Source: Unio delphinus (lineage: Eukaryota; Mollusca; Bivalvia; Unionida; Unionidae). Taken from it: a stretch of DNA of 64,000 nt. How positions within the stretch are numbered: position 1 is the first letter of the stretch; each line of letters begins with the position of its first letter. The stretch is from the NCBI GenBank assembly GCA_029339505.1, contig JAQISU010000081.1, positions 17,584,001 through 17,648,000 on the forward strand, given 5' to 3'. Of the stretch, positions 36,501 through 48,800 are shown one piece after another. The position numbers and the translations under genes were made by a program. The notes below the pieces were generated by a model, which was given only the letters and a program-made list of their open reading frames with translations, ran no database searches and was not told the origin of the DNA.

Positions 36501-39500
36501 TCAAGTTCAGAAAGAAGAGGTTTAGTTGTTTCAGTAACAGGTTTGAATAATTATTTTAGAACTTTCTGCAAAATCAACCTGAGATTCATGGCATTTTTGT
36601 AATTTTCACCGGAGAGAATTACGGAATGATAGAAATGTATTAATTGCTTCTAGTCGCTCACAGGCCAATCAAGTGGTTAATGCTTCACTGTTACTCAAAA
36701 CAATGATTTAATTCACAGCAGCAGGGAGGGCAGGACCTTGATAAGAAGTCATTGCAGTAATCTCATGTGGATACTTCTAGAAAAATATGTTAAAAAATAG
36801 TTAGTAACAAAACAAATAAACCCAAGAGACACTCTTGGAGAGAAACTCTTGGTAAGTTAGAAGCTTTGGTTTGACATTATTGATGTGGGAGGTTTTTTTT
36901 TGTTTTTTTTGTAAGAAGCCTTAATTTAGCAAATGGGAACTTATAAAAGTTGGTCTGTTTGTCCTCCCTGCTGCTCTGGTGGTATGGTAATTCATTATCT
37001 CTCATAATTGTCAAGATCTTTCTTTTATTTTCAGAGAGGTCATTTTATCTATTGAAGACAAGAGAAATGCTAATGTTGAGTGTTGCCATTGCTTACACAG
37101 GTAAATTAAACCATCTGTCACTATTTCAGTTTAATTAAATTTATTTGTAAATATGTCTTTTCATAAATCATTCAAAGCCCAGCCTATTCACACAAGAAAA
37201 TCTTATCTAATTATAACAAAGATGAAATTGTATATATGATTCACAGAAAGAAGAAATTTATTATTTCATTCATTCAGTCCTAATCATGAGGATTATAATC
37301 AGCCATTAATTGAATTGGACAAAAAACTTCTATCCATGTAATTTTTTTTTTAAAAACCAACAGGAAAAACCAATAGCTAAACATACTTAAAGAAAAATTT
37401 AAAATTGATGCTACCTGAGTTTCATGAAATGAAGATTTCAGATTTTTTGGGTTTTTTTCTAAAAAAATCATATCATATTTTATTTAATTTCTCGTATCTT
37501 CAGTTTTGGTGAGTAGTAATATAAATGATAAAAAAAATTTTAAGAAATATTTTATGGAATTGGGGTAAGCAGCCAGTAGCATCAAAAGTATTTTCTAAAG
37601 TGTGTTTTATAATCATGAAAGTAATTAAAATTAATAATATATTGAAGACAGGAAACATATTGATGTGGTGTTTCATTATTTCATCAATTTATATCAAATT
37701 TCTCAAGCCAAAATTACCGCTCTGGTGGACTAGAGGTTACAGCATCTGCCTTAGATGCAGGAGGTTATTGGTTCAAACCCCGGCCAAGTTTTATAAAAAT
37801 GGTACTAACAGCTGCCTCGCTTGGCGCTCAGAATTAAGAGGTTAGTGTTAAGACTAGTCGGCCTGGTGGCAGGATAATGTGACTGGGTGGGACATCATGC
37901 TACATGTCTGCGGCATGATGCCCCAGTGCTAGACATCACTATTAACTGCCACATGCAGACATCATATCAATGTGGCTGAAATTTGTTTTACAGCTTCGTT
38001 AAAAATCCAAATCACACACACACACTCAAGCCAAAATTATTTTTCACTCATGGCATTTAATTAACAGATTGAAAATCTATTCTTTTTATCCTGATCATTG
38101 TTGGAAATATCCCTTTACAGTCAGAAAAAAGACAGAACACAGATAATATTTGTCTCTGTGGAAAAATTACTATGTGATGCATACTTAATTATGTGGGGAT
38201 TGTTATGAAATGAATTGAGAATAATATTTTTGAATTGTTGGAAACATATTTAAATATACCTGAAGTAATATTCCAAAGTGTTTCTTATTTTCTTCCTTGG
38301 AGAGATATTCCTTGGGCAGCATACACCGAAGTTAAGATTTATTGGTGAAACTAAATAGTTTCATTTATGCTTAGATCTATGATGTAAAATTAAAAGCATG
38401 GAAGATATGCAGTCTTTGTTCGTGAATTTTTTCATGAAACATGTATGTTACAGAAAAATACAAGAAAAACAACAAAAAAAAACCAAATGTAATAAAAGGT
38501 TTTAAAATACTAAATATCACCATGTACCTTCAAATTCAGGTGATCTTCGCTACCTCTAATGTGTCTTTGCCAAGTTAACGAAATTACAGCAACATCGAAT
38601 ACTTAGCATTCAGTCCTAATAAAGGATTTACATTTTTTTGGTGTCACGTTTTTCTCCCTCTGAGAAATAATGCTCTTGAAAATGTAAGTCAGTAAATGTG
38701 CAGTTAATCTTCTTTGCCTATCCAATATGAGGCTAGCTAGTCTATATTTTACAAGGTTTTTATATCCATAATCAGTAAACAAGGATTTAACAGACTTGAA
38801 AAGTAATAAATGTTAAACCGTTTGAAAAGACTGTAACAGCAGTCTGTACCATTGTTATCCAATCATGTGACAGAAGAAAGAACCAGCATCAAAGCAATTT
38901 AAAAGCAGCTTGCTTATGTCTGTGATTTTGACTCTTTCTGGACACCATATAATCAAGCTGCTGAGATGGGAGTGTCTTGTTAATTCAGTTCTTTTAGAAG
39001 TATTTGTTTTCTTTTCAGGTCTTGAATTAACATTTTTCAGTGGTGTGTATGGAACATGTCTGTCAAACACCAAGCACTTTGGAAGTGATGCCAAAGGACT
39101 TATTGGGATTTCAGGCATGTTTATTGGTGTTGGAGAAATCTTGGGTAAGTATATAAAGTTAACATCTGAATTGAATTTTGTGAGCATTTTGGATCTTTGA
39201 GTGAATGTGATACCATGATTTTCAACATCCCATGAAATATTGTGGACTTGCATTTTCTGCATTGCCTGTAGACCATTATCTTGCTGCTGTGCTATATATA
39301 ATCTTCTGTGACCCCACAGTAAGAAGCATTGTAACAGTCCCCAGACTATTTCAGAAAGTGTTTATTTCCTATTTCATTGAAATGCCCTTCAAAATATAAC
39401 ACCATCAGACGATTTTCATATTGTTGTATATTCAATTGAAGATTGGGAATCCTATTACAATAATGGTTGTCTATGTGTGTGACTGCTGACTTGAACAACA

Positions 39501-42500
39501 AAACTGGCTTGGTAAGAATCTTTAGTTATGCAGCAAATGTTACCTTTCAAACCAGATGCATCAGTTTTCACTAATGTAATTGCCATCTAATGAATTTCAA
39601 AGAAAAGTACATCATTGACATTTGAAAGTATCCAGTCACTTCGAATCAATTATTCACTGGATATTGTGTCCCCTTATGGACAGTACCTTAAGCTTGTTTC
39701 AGGAACATGGTCCAAGGTACATATAAGTGCTAACATTCAGTTATAATTATTAACCCAGTATTTGAATGAAAATTAGTGACTATACTATTTTTGACCCTGC
39801 TGCAGTAGCAGAGTTGGGCCTCGTCTTGCCACTGTTTGTTCATCTGCAAACTAATTTAGTGAAGTGGCAGAGATTACACATTACACTATTGCTGTCACAT
39901 GTCAGATTACACCATTGCTCTCACATGTCATATTACAACATTGCTATCACATGTCAGATTACACCATTGCTATCACATGTCAGATTGCACCATTGCTATC
40001 ATATGTCAGATTGCACCATTGCTATCACATGTCAGATTACACCATTGCTGTCACATGTCAGATTACACCATTGCTATCACATGTCAGATTACACAATTTC
40101 AATCAAATCAGAGTCAAAATTTTCAGGTCAGATATAAAATTGTATGTATGCAAACTGTTTGTAATGTTTGATTAATTCTTTTTGTGAAAGTGTGCTGAAG
40201 CACTCATTTCAGTAACGTATTTGACAAAACCAATTAGCTCTGCACCCAGATTCACCAGAGGAAGTTTTAAAAAACTAAAAGTGCAAACTACAAAACATTA
40301 ACATTGGATGAATATCATGTATTTCAGTGTTTTCTCAATGGACTCGTGTTACATGGTGGTAAAAATTAGTTTAGGAAGGATGTTTCATCACATTAAATCT
40401 GAAAATCTTAATGCTGGAAAAAAATTGTTGAATAAAAACTCTAAGCATTCCTTTTTTATGCTCAGATTGTGATTTTGTAAAAATCTGACATTCCTATTTG
40501 AAATCGATTGGGGCTGACATATCAGTAATTAAGTTAGAAGCATGAAAATGTATACATCTTTCAATCCTCGTAAATAGATAACATGATTTTGACAATTAAA
40601 TTGATTTAAGCTCACTTCTGAGAATTAGACGAGACTGAATTAGATGAGAACTGTTGTACTACCCTAAGCATTGCCACTGGCATCATTCCCACCATCAGCA
40701 CCAATTTCCAAATATTTAAAATCATATAGTACATTTTCAGTCTCACTGCATCGCAACTATTCTTTTTTCCTAAGTCACATATAACAGTTTGGAGTGGGTT
40801 TCAGAGCACCTAACCTGCTGGAAAGTGAATTAACACTGTACATATGTGTGCATTACCATATTTTATGTTATTTTTCGAACAGTAAAAAATAATTATTAAT
40901 TTCAGTGTATGAAAAATTATATTTAAAATAAATAATTATCATTTTGTGGTTATGACTGTGTACGAAAAATAAAGGGATTATACCATAACATGAAATACGG
41001 TAGTTGCTTTTAGCTCAGGGTCTTTGCACACAGAATACACATTGTTATATAGTCTCATCCTGCTGCAGAGCACTTCATTATAACATGATTGTGGCAAGGC
41101 TGCCATAATTTAACAGTTTTGAAAAATAAATATACTTTTGAGAGTACAAAAAATAATTCTTAAAAATATTTCATTTTGGGGGAAAAGATTATGTATTTAT
41201 TAAGATAAAACTCACAATTTGCCTTAACCATTTTTAATTTCTGGCTAGATATCATTTACATGTGCACTGAAAACTGTCACTCTAGTGCTAACACTGATTG
41301 GAACAAAATCATAGATGTTGCAATAGAGAGATTGGCTAATAAATTCTATTCCTGCCTTTATTATGCATTGTAGCAAATTCATGATTTTAAACAAACTGTT
41401 TCAATGGTTATTGGGTATTTTCTTTCTTCCTCTATCCTTTATAGTGTGTGTGTGTGTGTGTGTGTGATTTAAATTTTAAATGTAGCTTTAACAATTTTCA
41501 AGTCATATCACTATGCAGTGTGGCAGTTTATAGTAATGTATAGCACTGTTTAAAATGTAAATGGTTTTCTGAACAGTCAAATATTATTGGTGTAATCTCG
41601 ATGTTTCCAATATTTTTCACTAAATATTCATTGATTTACAATGGTAAATGTACCAATGAGCAGTTTTGCACCTAATTGTGCATCTGTGTGTGTGGTAACC
41701 GCTCGGTGGCTTAGTGGTTAGAGCATCCGCCTCAGAAGCAGGGGGTCATGTGTTTGAGCCCCAGCCGTGTCCTACCAAAGACTTACAAAAATGGTACTAA
41801 CAGCTGCCTCGCTTGATGCTCAGCATTTAGAGGTTAGTGTTAGGACTGGTCAGCCTTGTGTCAGTCAGGATAATGTGACTGGGTGGGACATCATGCTACA
41901 TGTCTGCAGCATGATGCCCCAGTGCTAGACATTACTATAAACTGCCTCACTGCAGACATCATTGCGATATAACTGAAAAAAATTTAAAGCTACATTACAA
42001 ATCATAATCAAACAAACAAATCTGTGTTTTCTACACCAAACCGATTGATTCAGTATAGCATGGTATAGTACATTACATGATATTGTTCAATGAACCACAA
42101 TCATTGTACTATGGCAGGTTATACGAGATTATATTACATTTTTGCATGTACTTGAAATCATAAACTAATGCATTTTAGCAAGTTCTACATCCTCATTATG
42201 AAAATAGCTCTCTATGACCCATATTTCATGCTTTTTTTTACTTTGATTCAGTTTCGGTTTTAAGTTAAATCATTTGTCATGCTTGAATTATCAAATGATA
42301 ATTGTATGCATCTGTAACAAATAAAGGTCATAGTGACATACAATTCACAGTTTACTAGATTAGATAAGTTTAGGCATGTAGTTATAGACCAGATACTTTT
42401 AGGCACACTGCTCTACTTAGAATAATGAAACTTCAAAACCAGATCCATATTTAATGATTCAGTGAATGGCTAAATAAAAACCTTTTTATTATATCTTTTA

Positions 42501-42745
42501 TTGACTTGTCAAAGTGTGTGTGTGTGTGTGCGTGTGTATGTGTGTGTGTGTGATAACATTACAATTTTAGCTATTAAGTGAAAGAACTACAAAAAAAAGA
42601 ATTGTATAAAATGAGAATTAGAAGTTAATGGAAAGAATGTTTTAAGATTTGTACATTTTGTTTTGGTTTTCGACATATCTCTTACTGTTGGCTTTGAATG
42701 TGAACAATTGCTTTGAGAATTCAAACTGTCTTGTGAGATATAGTA

Positions 42746-42814
<69 letters not shown>

Positions 42815-45800
42815 ATGGAATAAAAAATAAAAAAATTAGATTCTGCATACCATGTACCAGTCTTATGCATGTCTACCAAATAAATTGTTTGAAAGAGTAT
42901 GTGAAGGTAGCTTTCTATTTGATAAATCTTCAGAAATTTAAATTTACTAATGATTTCATAGAGTTTAGGATAGACAAAAATCTCTCAGTATAGTAGATTT
43001 AAAAAACTTACTGAGGGACCCCGAGTGGCCAAGTGGTCTAGAGCTTTTCGTTACAGATCACTGCCGTCTCACCTCTGTCTGCGTGGGTTCGAGTCTAAGA
43101 TTTGGCTAATGCAGTCATGTGAGAAAGCTTGCCAGTAGCTTCTCGTGGGTCATGGTTCTTTCCGGGGGTTTTCCCGGGTTCTTCCTCCACCAATAATACT
43201 GGCCGCCATGTATAGCCTATCGTGTGCTGAAAAATGGCATTAAACCCTAAAACAATGACAATGACGACAAACTTACTGTAAAGCTCGAGAATTACATTGG
43301 TCACACTTATTGGCTTTGGTAGTGGTTGCTATAAGTTTAAATGCCATCAATACAGATACATAATGTATATAGCAACAAAGTCATGCCAGCAGGATTATTT
43401 TTCAAAGTAACCTGCTTAATCTCTTTTAAGCAATCACCTGTCTTAAAGAGATACTTTTTATGGTACTTTAAACGATTTTTTGCAGAAACAAACCTTTTTT
43501 AAGCTACCACCTACATCTTTCTTACCAGGAAAGGGTACCTAAAAAAAAGGTATAAGTTTAATAAGGAATCATAATTGTCTTTTAAAGGTGGTGCAGTCTT
43601 TGGGCTCTTTGGGAAGAGAACCAACAAATATGGCCGTGATCCCATTGTGGTGTTTGGGTACTTGGTACACATGGTAGCTTTCTATCTTATATTTATAAAC
43701 CTTCCAGAAGAGTCCCCCATCAACAGCACTGACTCAGAAACATACATCACATCTAGGTAAGTAAATGACCTATCATTCAACTTATTAGCATCTCCTGTTT
43801 TAATCGGATGCTGTAAGTATAGACCAGGTGTGAAAAGCCAAATAATGTTGTAAACTTGTCAAAACAGGTACAGCAAAATGCAAACTGAACCGAGATCAGA
43901 TGAAGTGTTAAAAATCCACATTTATTTTACCCCATATGGCCATCTTACCTTGTGAGCTTATGTTATGGCCATATTTCTGTCATCCAGCCATCAAAACTTG
44001 CTTGTTACCCATTTTTTAATAATCTTATTTTGATCAGAGTTGGAATTTATATTACAGTCCTACCCATTTATGTCAACATCCTTGGGCCTGAAGAAATATT
44101 GTCGACTTAGGCAGATGTCAAGATAAGTGTTAGGGGAGGGCTAAAAAAAGATAGTTAAAATTCATCAGCAAAGGGTGACCTGTTGTCAGTGAGTAGCATT
44201 TACACTTTGATAAAACAATGGAAATTTTGAGTACATGAAAACATAATCAGTGTTAAATGCACTTGCATATTGACAAATTACATTTTGGTTACCTTTGTGT
44301 AGTAAAATCAAAATTAAAACATTGCATCGATCACATCCTGATACGAAAAACATTACCGTATTTTCCAGCCTATAGGTCGATGCGGAGTATAAGTCGAATT
44401 GACCAATTTTGTAAATTTTCCATCCTTCGTCCATATATAAGTCGATTCGGAGTATAAGACGAGGCCAGGTCAATAACTTAGCTTTGTATTTTATACTACC
44501 GGTAGTAACTTCCGGTTGCATGAATATTGATGGTATCGTCGTATGATATTCCATATTACCGGCAATATCCATTGCAACAAGAGCTATGATTATTACTTCC
44601 AGTTGAAAGTTTAAACCAACGGTAATTTATTTGAGAAACTTTGTTAAATACAATTACGGTACTTTATTCAGAGAACCATGCATAGGTACATACACGTGTC
44701 TAATTTATATATACATGTATAATCTATTGCATGAAAAGAGTATCAACACCGTGTACTCACCAGCGAATCTTGTAACATACATTGAATCCATAATACAAAT
44801 ATTTCCATCGAAAATATCCACACACGGATGTAAAACATTAAATAATTTTGTCACAGATCATTATTTGACTGAATTCAATGAAAAGAAAATAACAAAAATT
44901 ACGTAACGGGTGTACGTAACGAATGATGAAATAGTACTTGTTCGTATATTAAATAATGGAAGTTAAAGTGTATTCTTATAATAACTACATGTACGTCTCA
45001 GGATCTTTGTCTCTGAATTCAGTCATTGTAAATTTCAGCACTTTTTCCCACCCAAGCTGCTAGTCAAAGTCCTTTGAACTTGCCGCCCAGCTAGCCCAGC
45101 TATTGTGTCATGTTCTTTTGATATACTCTAATAAATACAGCAGGCAGAACTGGTTGTATTTTAACCTGTACTAAAGCAATGAAAACAATGCCCATGGCTA
45201 AATTCATTACATGTATTTAGATCTAGAGAAGGGAGTGGGCATCATTTATTGTTGTACTTAATCCCATTGATATTAAACACGAGTAGCGTAATTGATGTGG
45301 ATTAATAATAAAGAACAATGGGGTACCGGCAATATGGTAACTGGTATCGGTAGCTAAAGCCAATATCAAGGTCGAAACTATTGCGGCAACTGGCTTTGAT
45401 TGTTGTTGGAAACCAAATACAAATTTATCAACAACCGGTATAATCAAAGAGAGACACCGAAACGTCAGCTGGTTAAGAATGAATATAGGTGAAGTGTTGA
45501 CATTACAATTTGCTTTAAACTGAATTGCAAAACTAAAAATCATGGATCACTGATGATCTATTAGTATTGGTAGTCCATCTATATATCTGATTTTAGTGTA
45601 GTTTAAACCTACGGTAATTTATTTGAGAAACTTTGTCAAATACAATTAGAAACATATGATTTTGGGGATTCAATAGAATGCATGCCCTACATTATTTTAT
45701 AAATAATCATAGAACGCTCGAGTTACTATGGATTACATCCCTTTGTAGGATCAATTGGATCAATAAAAAAGTTATGCCAGTAATTGCTCACGTGTGTCCA

Positions 45801-48800
45801 ACATTATACTGGAAAATCAAATATTAATGGATCAGTTATTTCATATCTTTTTTTTTTAGGAACAAACAATATGCTTTGAATTAGTACAGTACACTATAGA
45901 GTATAGACCGTAAGTGTGCTATGCGGCCCGGTTAAGTTTTTACCGGTAATTGTTTTCTTTTATTTTATGTTTGAGAAATAAGAAAAAAACACGCAGAATG
46001 CAAAATAAATAATGACAAAACTTACAAATATAAATGCAGTCATATTATTTTATGACAATTTATTGACATAGTAATTTAACATGAATTTGTACTTCTATGT
46101 GACCTGTTTTTGATTATGCCGATTATAGAGCAATGTCAGTAGCATACCGGATACTGTAATCCATGTATAAGTCGATGCAATTTCAATGACAAAATCCATA
46201 TATAAGTCGATTTGGAGTATAAGACGAAGACCGAATTTTCAAGTCAAAAAGTCTCGACTTATAGGCCGGAAAATACGGTATATTCAATGTCGACATTAGC
46301 GCATGGTTGGATAGTTGTTATTTACAAGCTTTATGTACATGTACTTAAATTGGCCTAGATTTTGGTCAGTCTGTTCCCATCTTATTGAGGGTACCATGGG
46401 TATTGGGATATTCACAGGGAAATAAAAAAAAACTGTCAACAGTACATGTATTCTCCACAAATATTTTTATATCCGAGGTTATGACAAACATTAAAGCGAC
46501 TGAACCAACCACTTGTTGCAGCGAAGTTCGCCACACTAAGTTTTTTTTGCAATGCTTCATTGAACCATTTTGATGCTTCCTCTACATCTTCAAATGTAGC
46601 AGTCTTTTGCTTCTTCCTTTGGGGAGCACATTTACCTTCAAGACTCTGCAGCTGTTATTTTTAAGTGAAATTATTTCACAGACCTCTTTGCGAGATGTTC
46701 ATCCCTCAACATCCTTAACAGCCAGAAATTTATTTTCCGGAGACTGTAAATTTAATTTGTCTTACGCTGCTGTTGGTAGCCATCGTAAATGTAAATAAAG
46801 TTAAAAACAAAACTTTCACAGCAAAATAAACTTGTTTTAATCACCTATCACTTTCTAAGTTCTCGGAAACGAGTAATCTGTATTTTGACACAATTCTTAT
46901 ATCTGGGATTCAGAAAATCACGTATACAGGAGTCCTCTGTACGCATCAATTTCATGGATGGCAAATTTAAGGGCTGGCTAGTCTAGCTTTGACCACCTGT
47001 TGAATGGGAAATTGTGTTGATCAATTGATCCTTTTAGCTGTGATGATATTATTTACAATCAGAAACTTCAGTGGCTGAAAGACCCACATATGTACATGTT
47101 GTCATTGTAAGAGTACATCTGAAGAACATGACCTACAAGCTAGGCAGCAAGATCAAAGACTTGACTAGCTGCAGAGTGGTGAGTCAGTGTGATGATATTT
47201 ACAATGACTGATTTCAAAGGTAGAATGACCCATTAATGTACTTGTGTATAAGAAGAGTACATCAAATGAACAACTTTTGCCTTCATTATTATTTTCATTT
47301 CCAAGAGTAGCATACTACGTAGTACTTGTGACCTCAAAATCAAGACATTTTGAGAGTTAGACAAAATGCTATTTGCAAACTTTGACAAGAAGGGTTAAAT
47401 GGCAAATTGATGAAGATTGTAATGAAATTCAACAGAGTGTTAGAAGTTGCTAAAACTGACATTTCACGTGGAACACTATGGATGATGCCTAACTTAATGC
47501 TTGGAATAAGACTTTTTCTTGAACTGACAATTTACGCTCACTCTAATGGACAAACAAGGGTTACATGTCAGTGCTGTAAACAAGTTTGAAAATTAAACTG
47601 GATGGCAACTGTTGTTTCTACTCATCTGGAAAATATAGCCATTTCATGTATGCCCAATTTGCTTCTGGTAGGGGACTGCAGCGTGTACTGGTGGTATTCT
47701 TGAAGTTGAACTTCTAGTTTTAAAATCCTAGCAATACCTCTGTGCATTATTTGGCAAATGCAAGAATGTATCCGATTTCACTACTTTTAAGTTGTCGCAA
47801 GAGGCCAGCTTTAAAGGCCCAAACAAAAGCCTAGGGTCATTGTTCTTTTTTTTTTTTTTTATCTTACTGTGACATTAAAGCCTGGTGGCAAGATTAACTA
47901 ATTGTTGAACAAAGTATGGGTTGGAACTGGCAGCTTGTCGACATAAATGATTAGAAAACAAAGGATTTGTTCAAGCTGGGACCAAGGGCTTCTGTCGACA
48001 TGTACGTTTATCTTTTATCTCGACGTCGACATAAGCATGACAATTTGATAGTAATAGTAGACCAAGGGACTGGGACTTTGCTTTTTTGTTGACATAGGCG
48101 GCTGGTTAATATAAGCGATGTTGATATAAACAGGTAGGAAAAAAATATTTGAATTATGGACAGGTTACATTATGTGTGGATTTTACACATATTACTGATG
48201 TTATCTTGCATCTGATTGGCTAATAGTGTTGCCACTCTGGAGGCCATTTTTTTATCTGAGTTTGTTCAAAATTAGAGTATATGCTTAAGTTAGCAAGATC
48301 TCTTATGATTTCGTTAATGAATGAGATCCATGCGGTCAAATAAAGTGATCATGCAGCAGATTGATGGGGCTTGTTACCACCTTGAATCAGGTAGCCATTG
48401 CAGCAGATTGATGGGGATTGTTACCACCCTTGACTTGAGTAACCGTTGCAGCAGATTGATGGGGCTTGTTACCACCCTGGAGTTGGATAGCCATTGCAGC
48501 AGATTGATGGGGCTTTTTACCACCCTGGAGTTGGATAGCCATTGCAGCAGATTGATGGGGCTTTTTACCACCCTGGAGTTGGATAGCCATTGCAGCAGAT
48601 TGATGGGGCTTTTTACCACCCTGGAGTTGGATAGCCATTGCAGCAGATTGATGGGGCTTTTTACCACCCTGGAGTTGGATAGCCATTGCAGCAGATTGAT
48701 GGGGCTTGTTACCACCTTAGAGTCCAAAAACCATTGCAGCTCAGTTTGTAGAATGTCAGACTTTTAATCCAAGGGTCACATGGCCCCCTCCCCACAACAA

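Larger units (their letters stand above)
44055..48142 (-). mobile_element. pogo/Tigger-like DNA transposon, copy 2 (CAGTCCTACCC ends), hosting a nested element, intron 10
   Basis: The left end CAGTCCTACCCATTTATGTC follows TA at 44053. The right end ('gatataaacaggtagga', 48124-48139) is damaged. Internal order is the reverse of copy 1: 46330-46380 pairs with 30190-30250, and 47900-48138 with 28708-28990. The minus strand from 46783 holds the transposase N-terminus (MATNSSVR, frameshifted), then the CENP-B-type block at 46560-46366. A CCRTATTTTCC element (44356-46278) is inserted at a TA. No LINE is present where copy 1 has one. Confidence 0.85.

Noticed and set aside
38855..39262. 135-codon minus frame
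   Set aside because: Antisense shadow of MFSD11 exon 9.
39766..40175. Three overlapping plus frames with CH-rich repeats resembling zinc fingers
   Set aside because: 26-bp minisatellite read in all frames; spacing of C and H is dictated by the repeat.
42642..42993. Tyr-Ile repeat proteins on both strands
   Set aside because: (TA)n microsatellite.
48321..48767. 148-codon plus frame and two minus frames with 16-residue repeats; array could be mistaken for CRISPR
   Set aside because: 48-bp minisatellite without distinct spacers, in a eukaryotic intron; frames stay open only because the period is a multiple of three.
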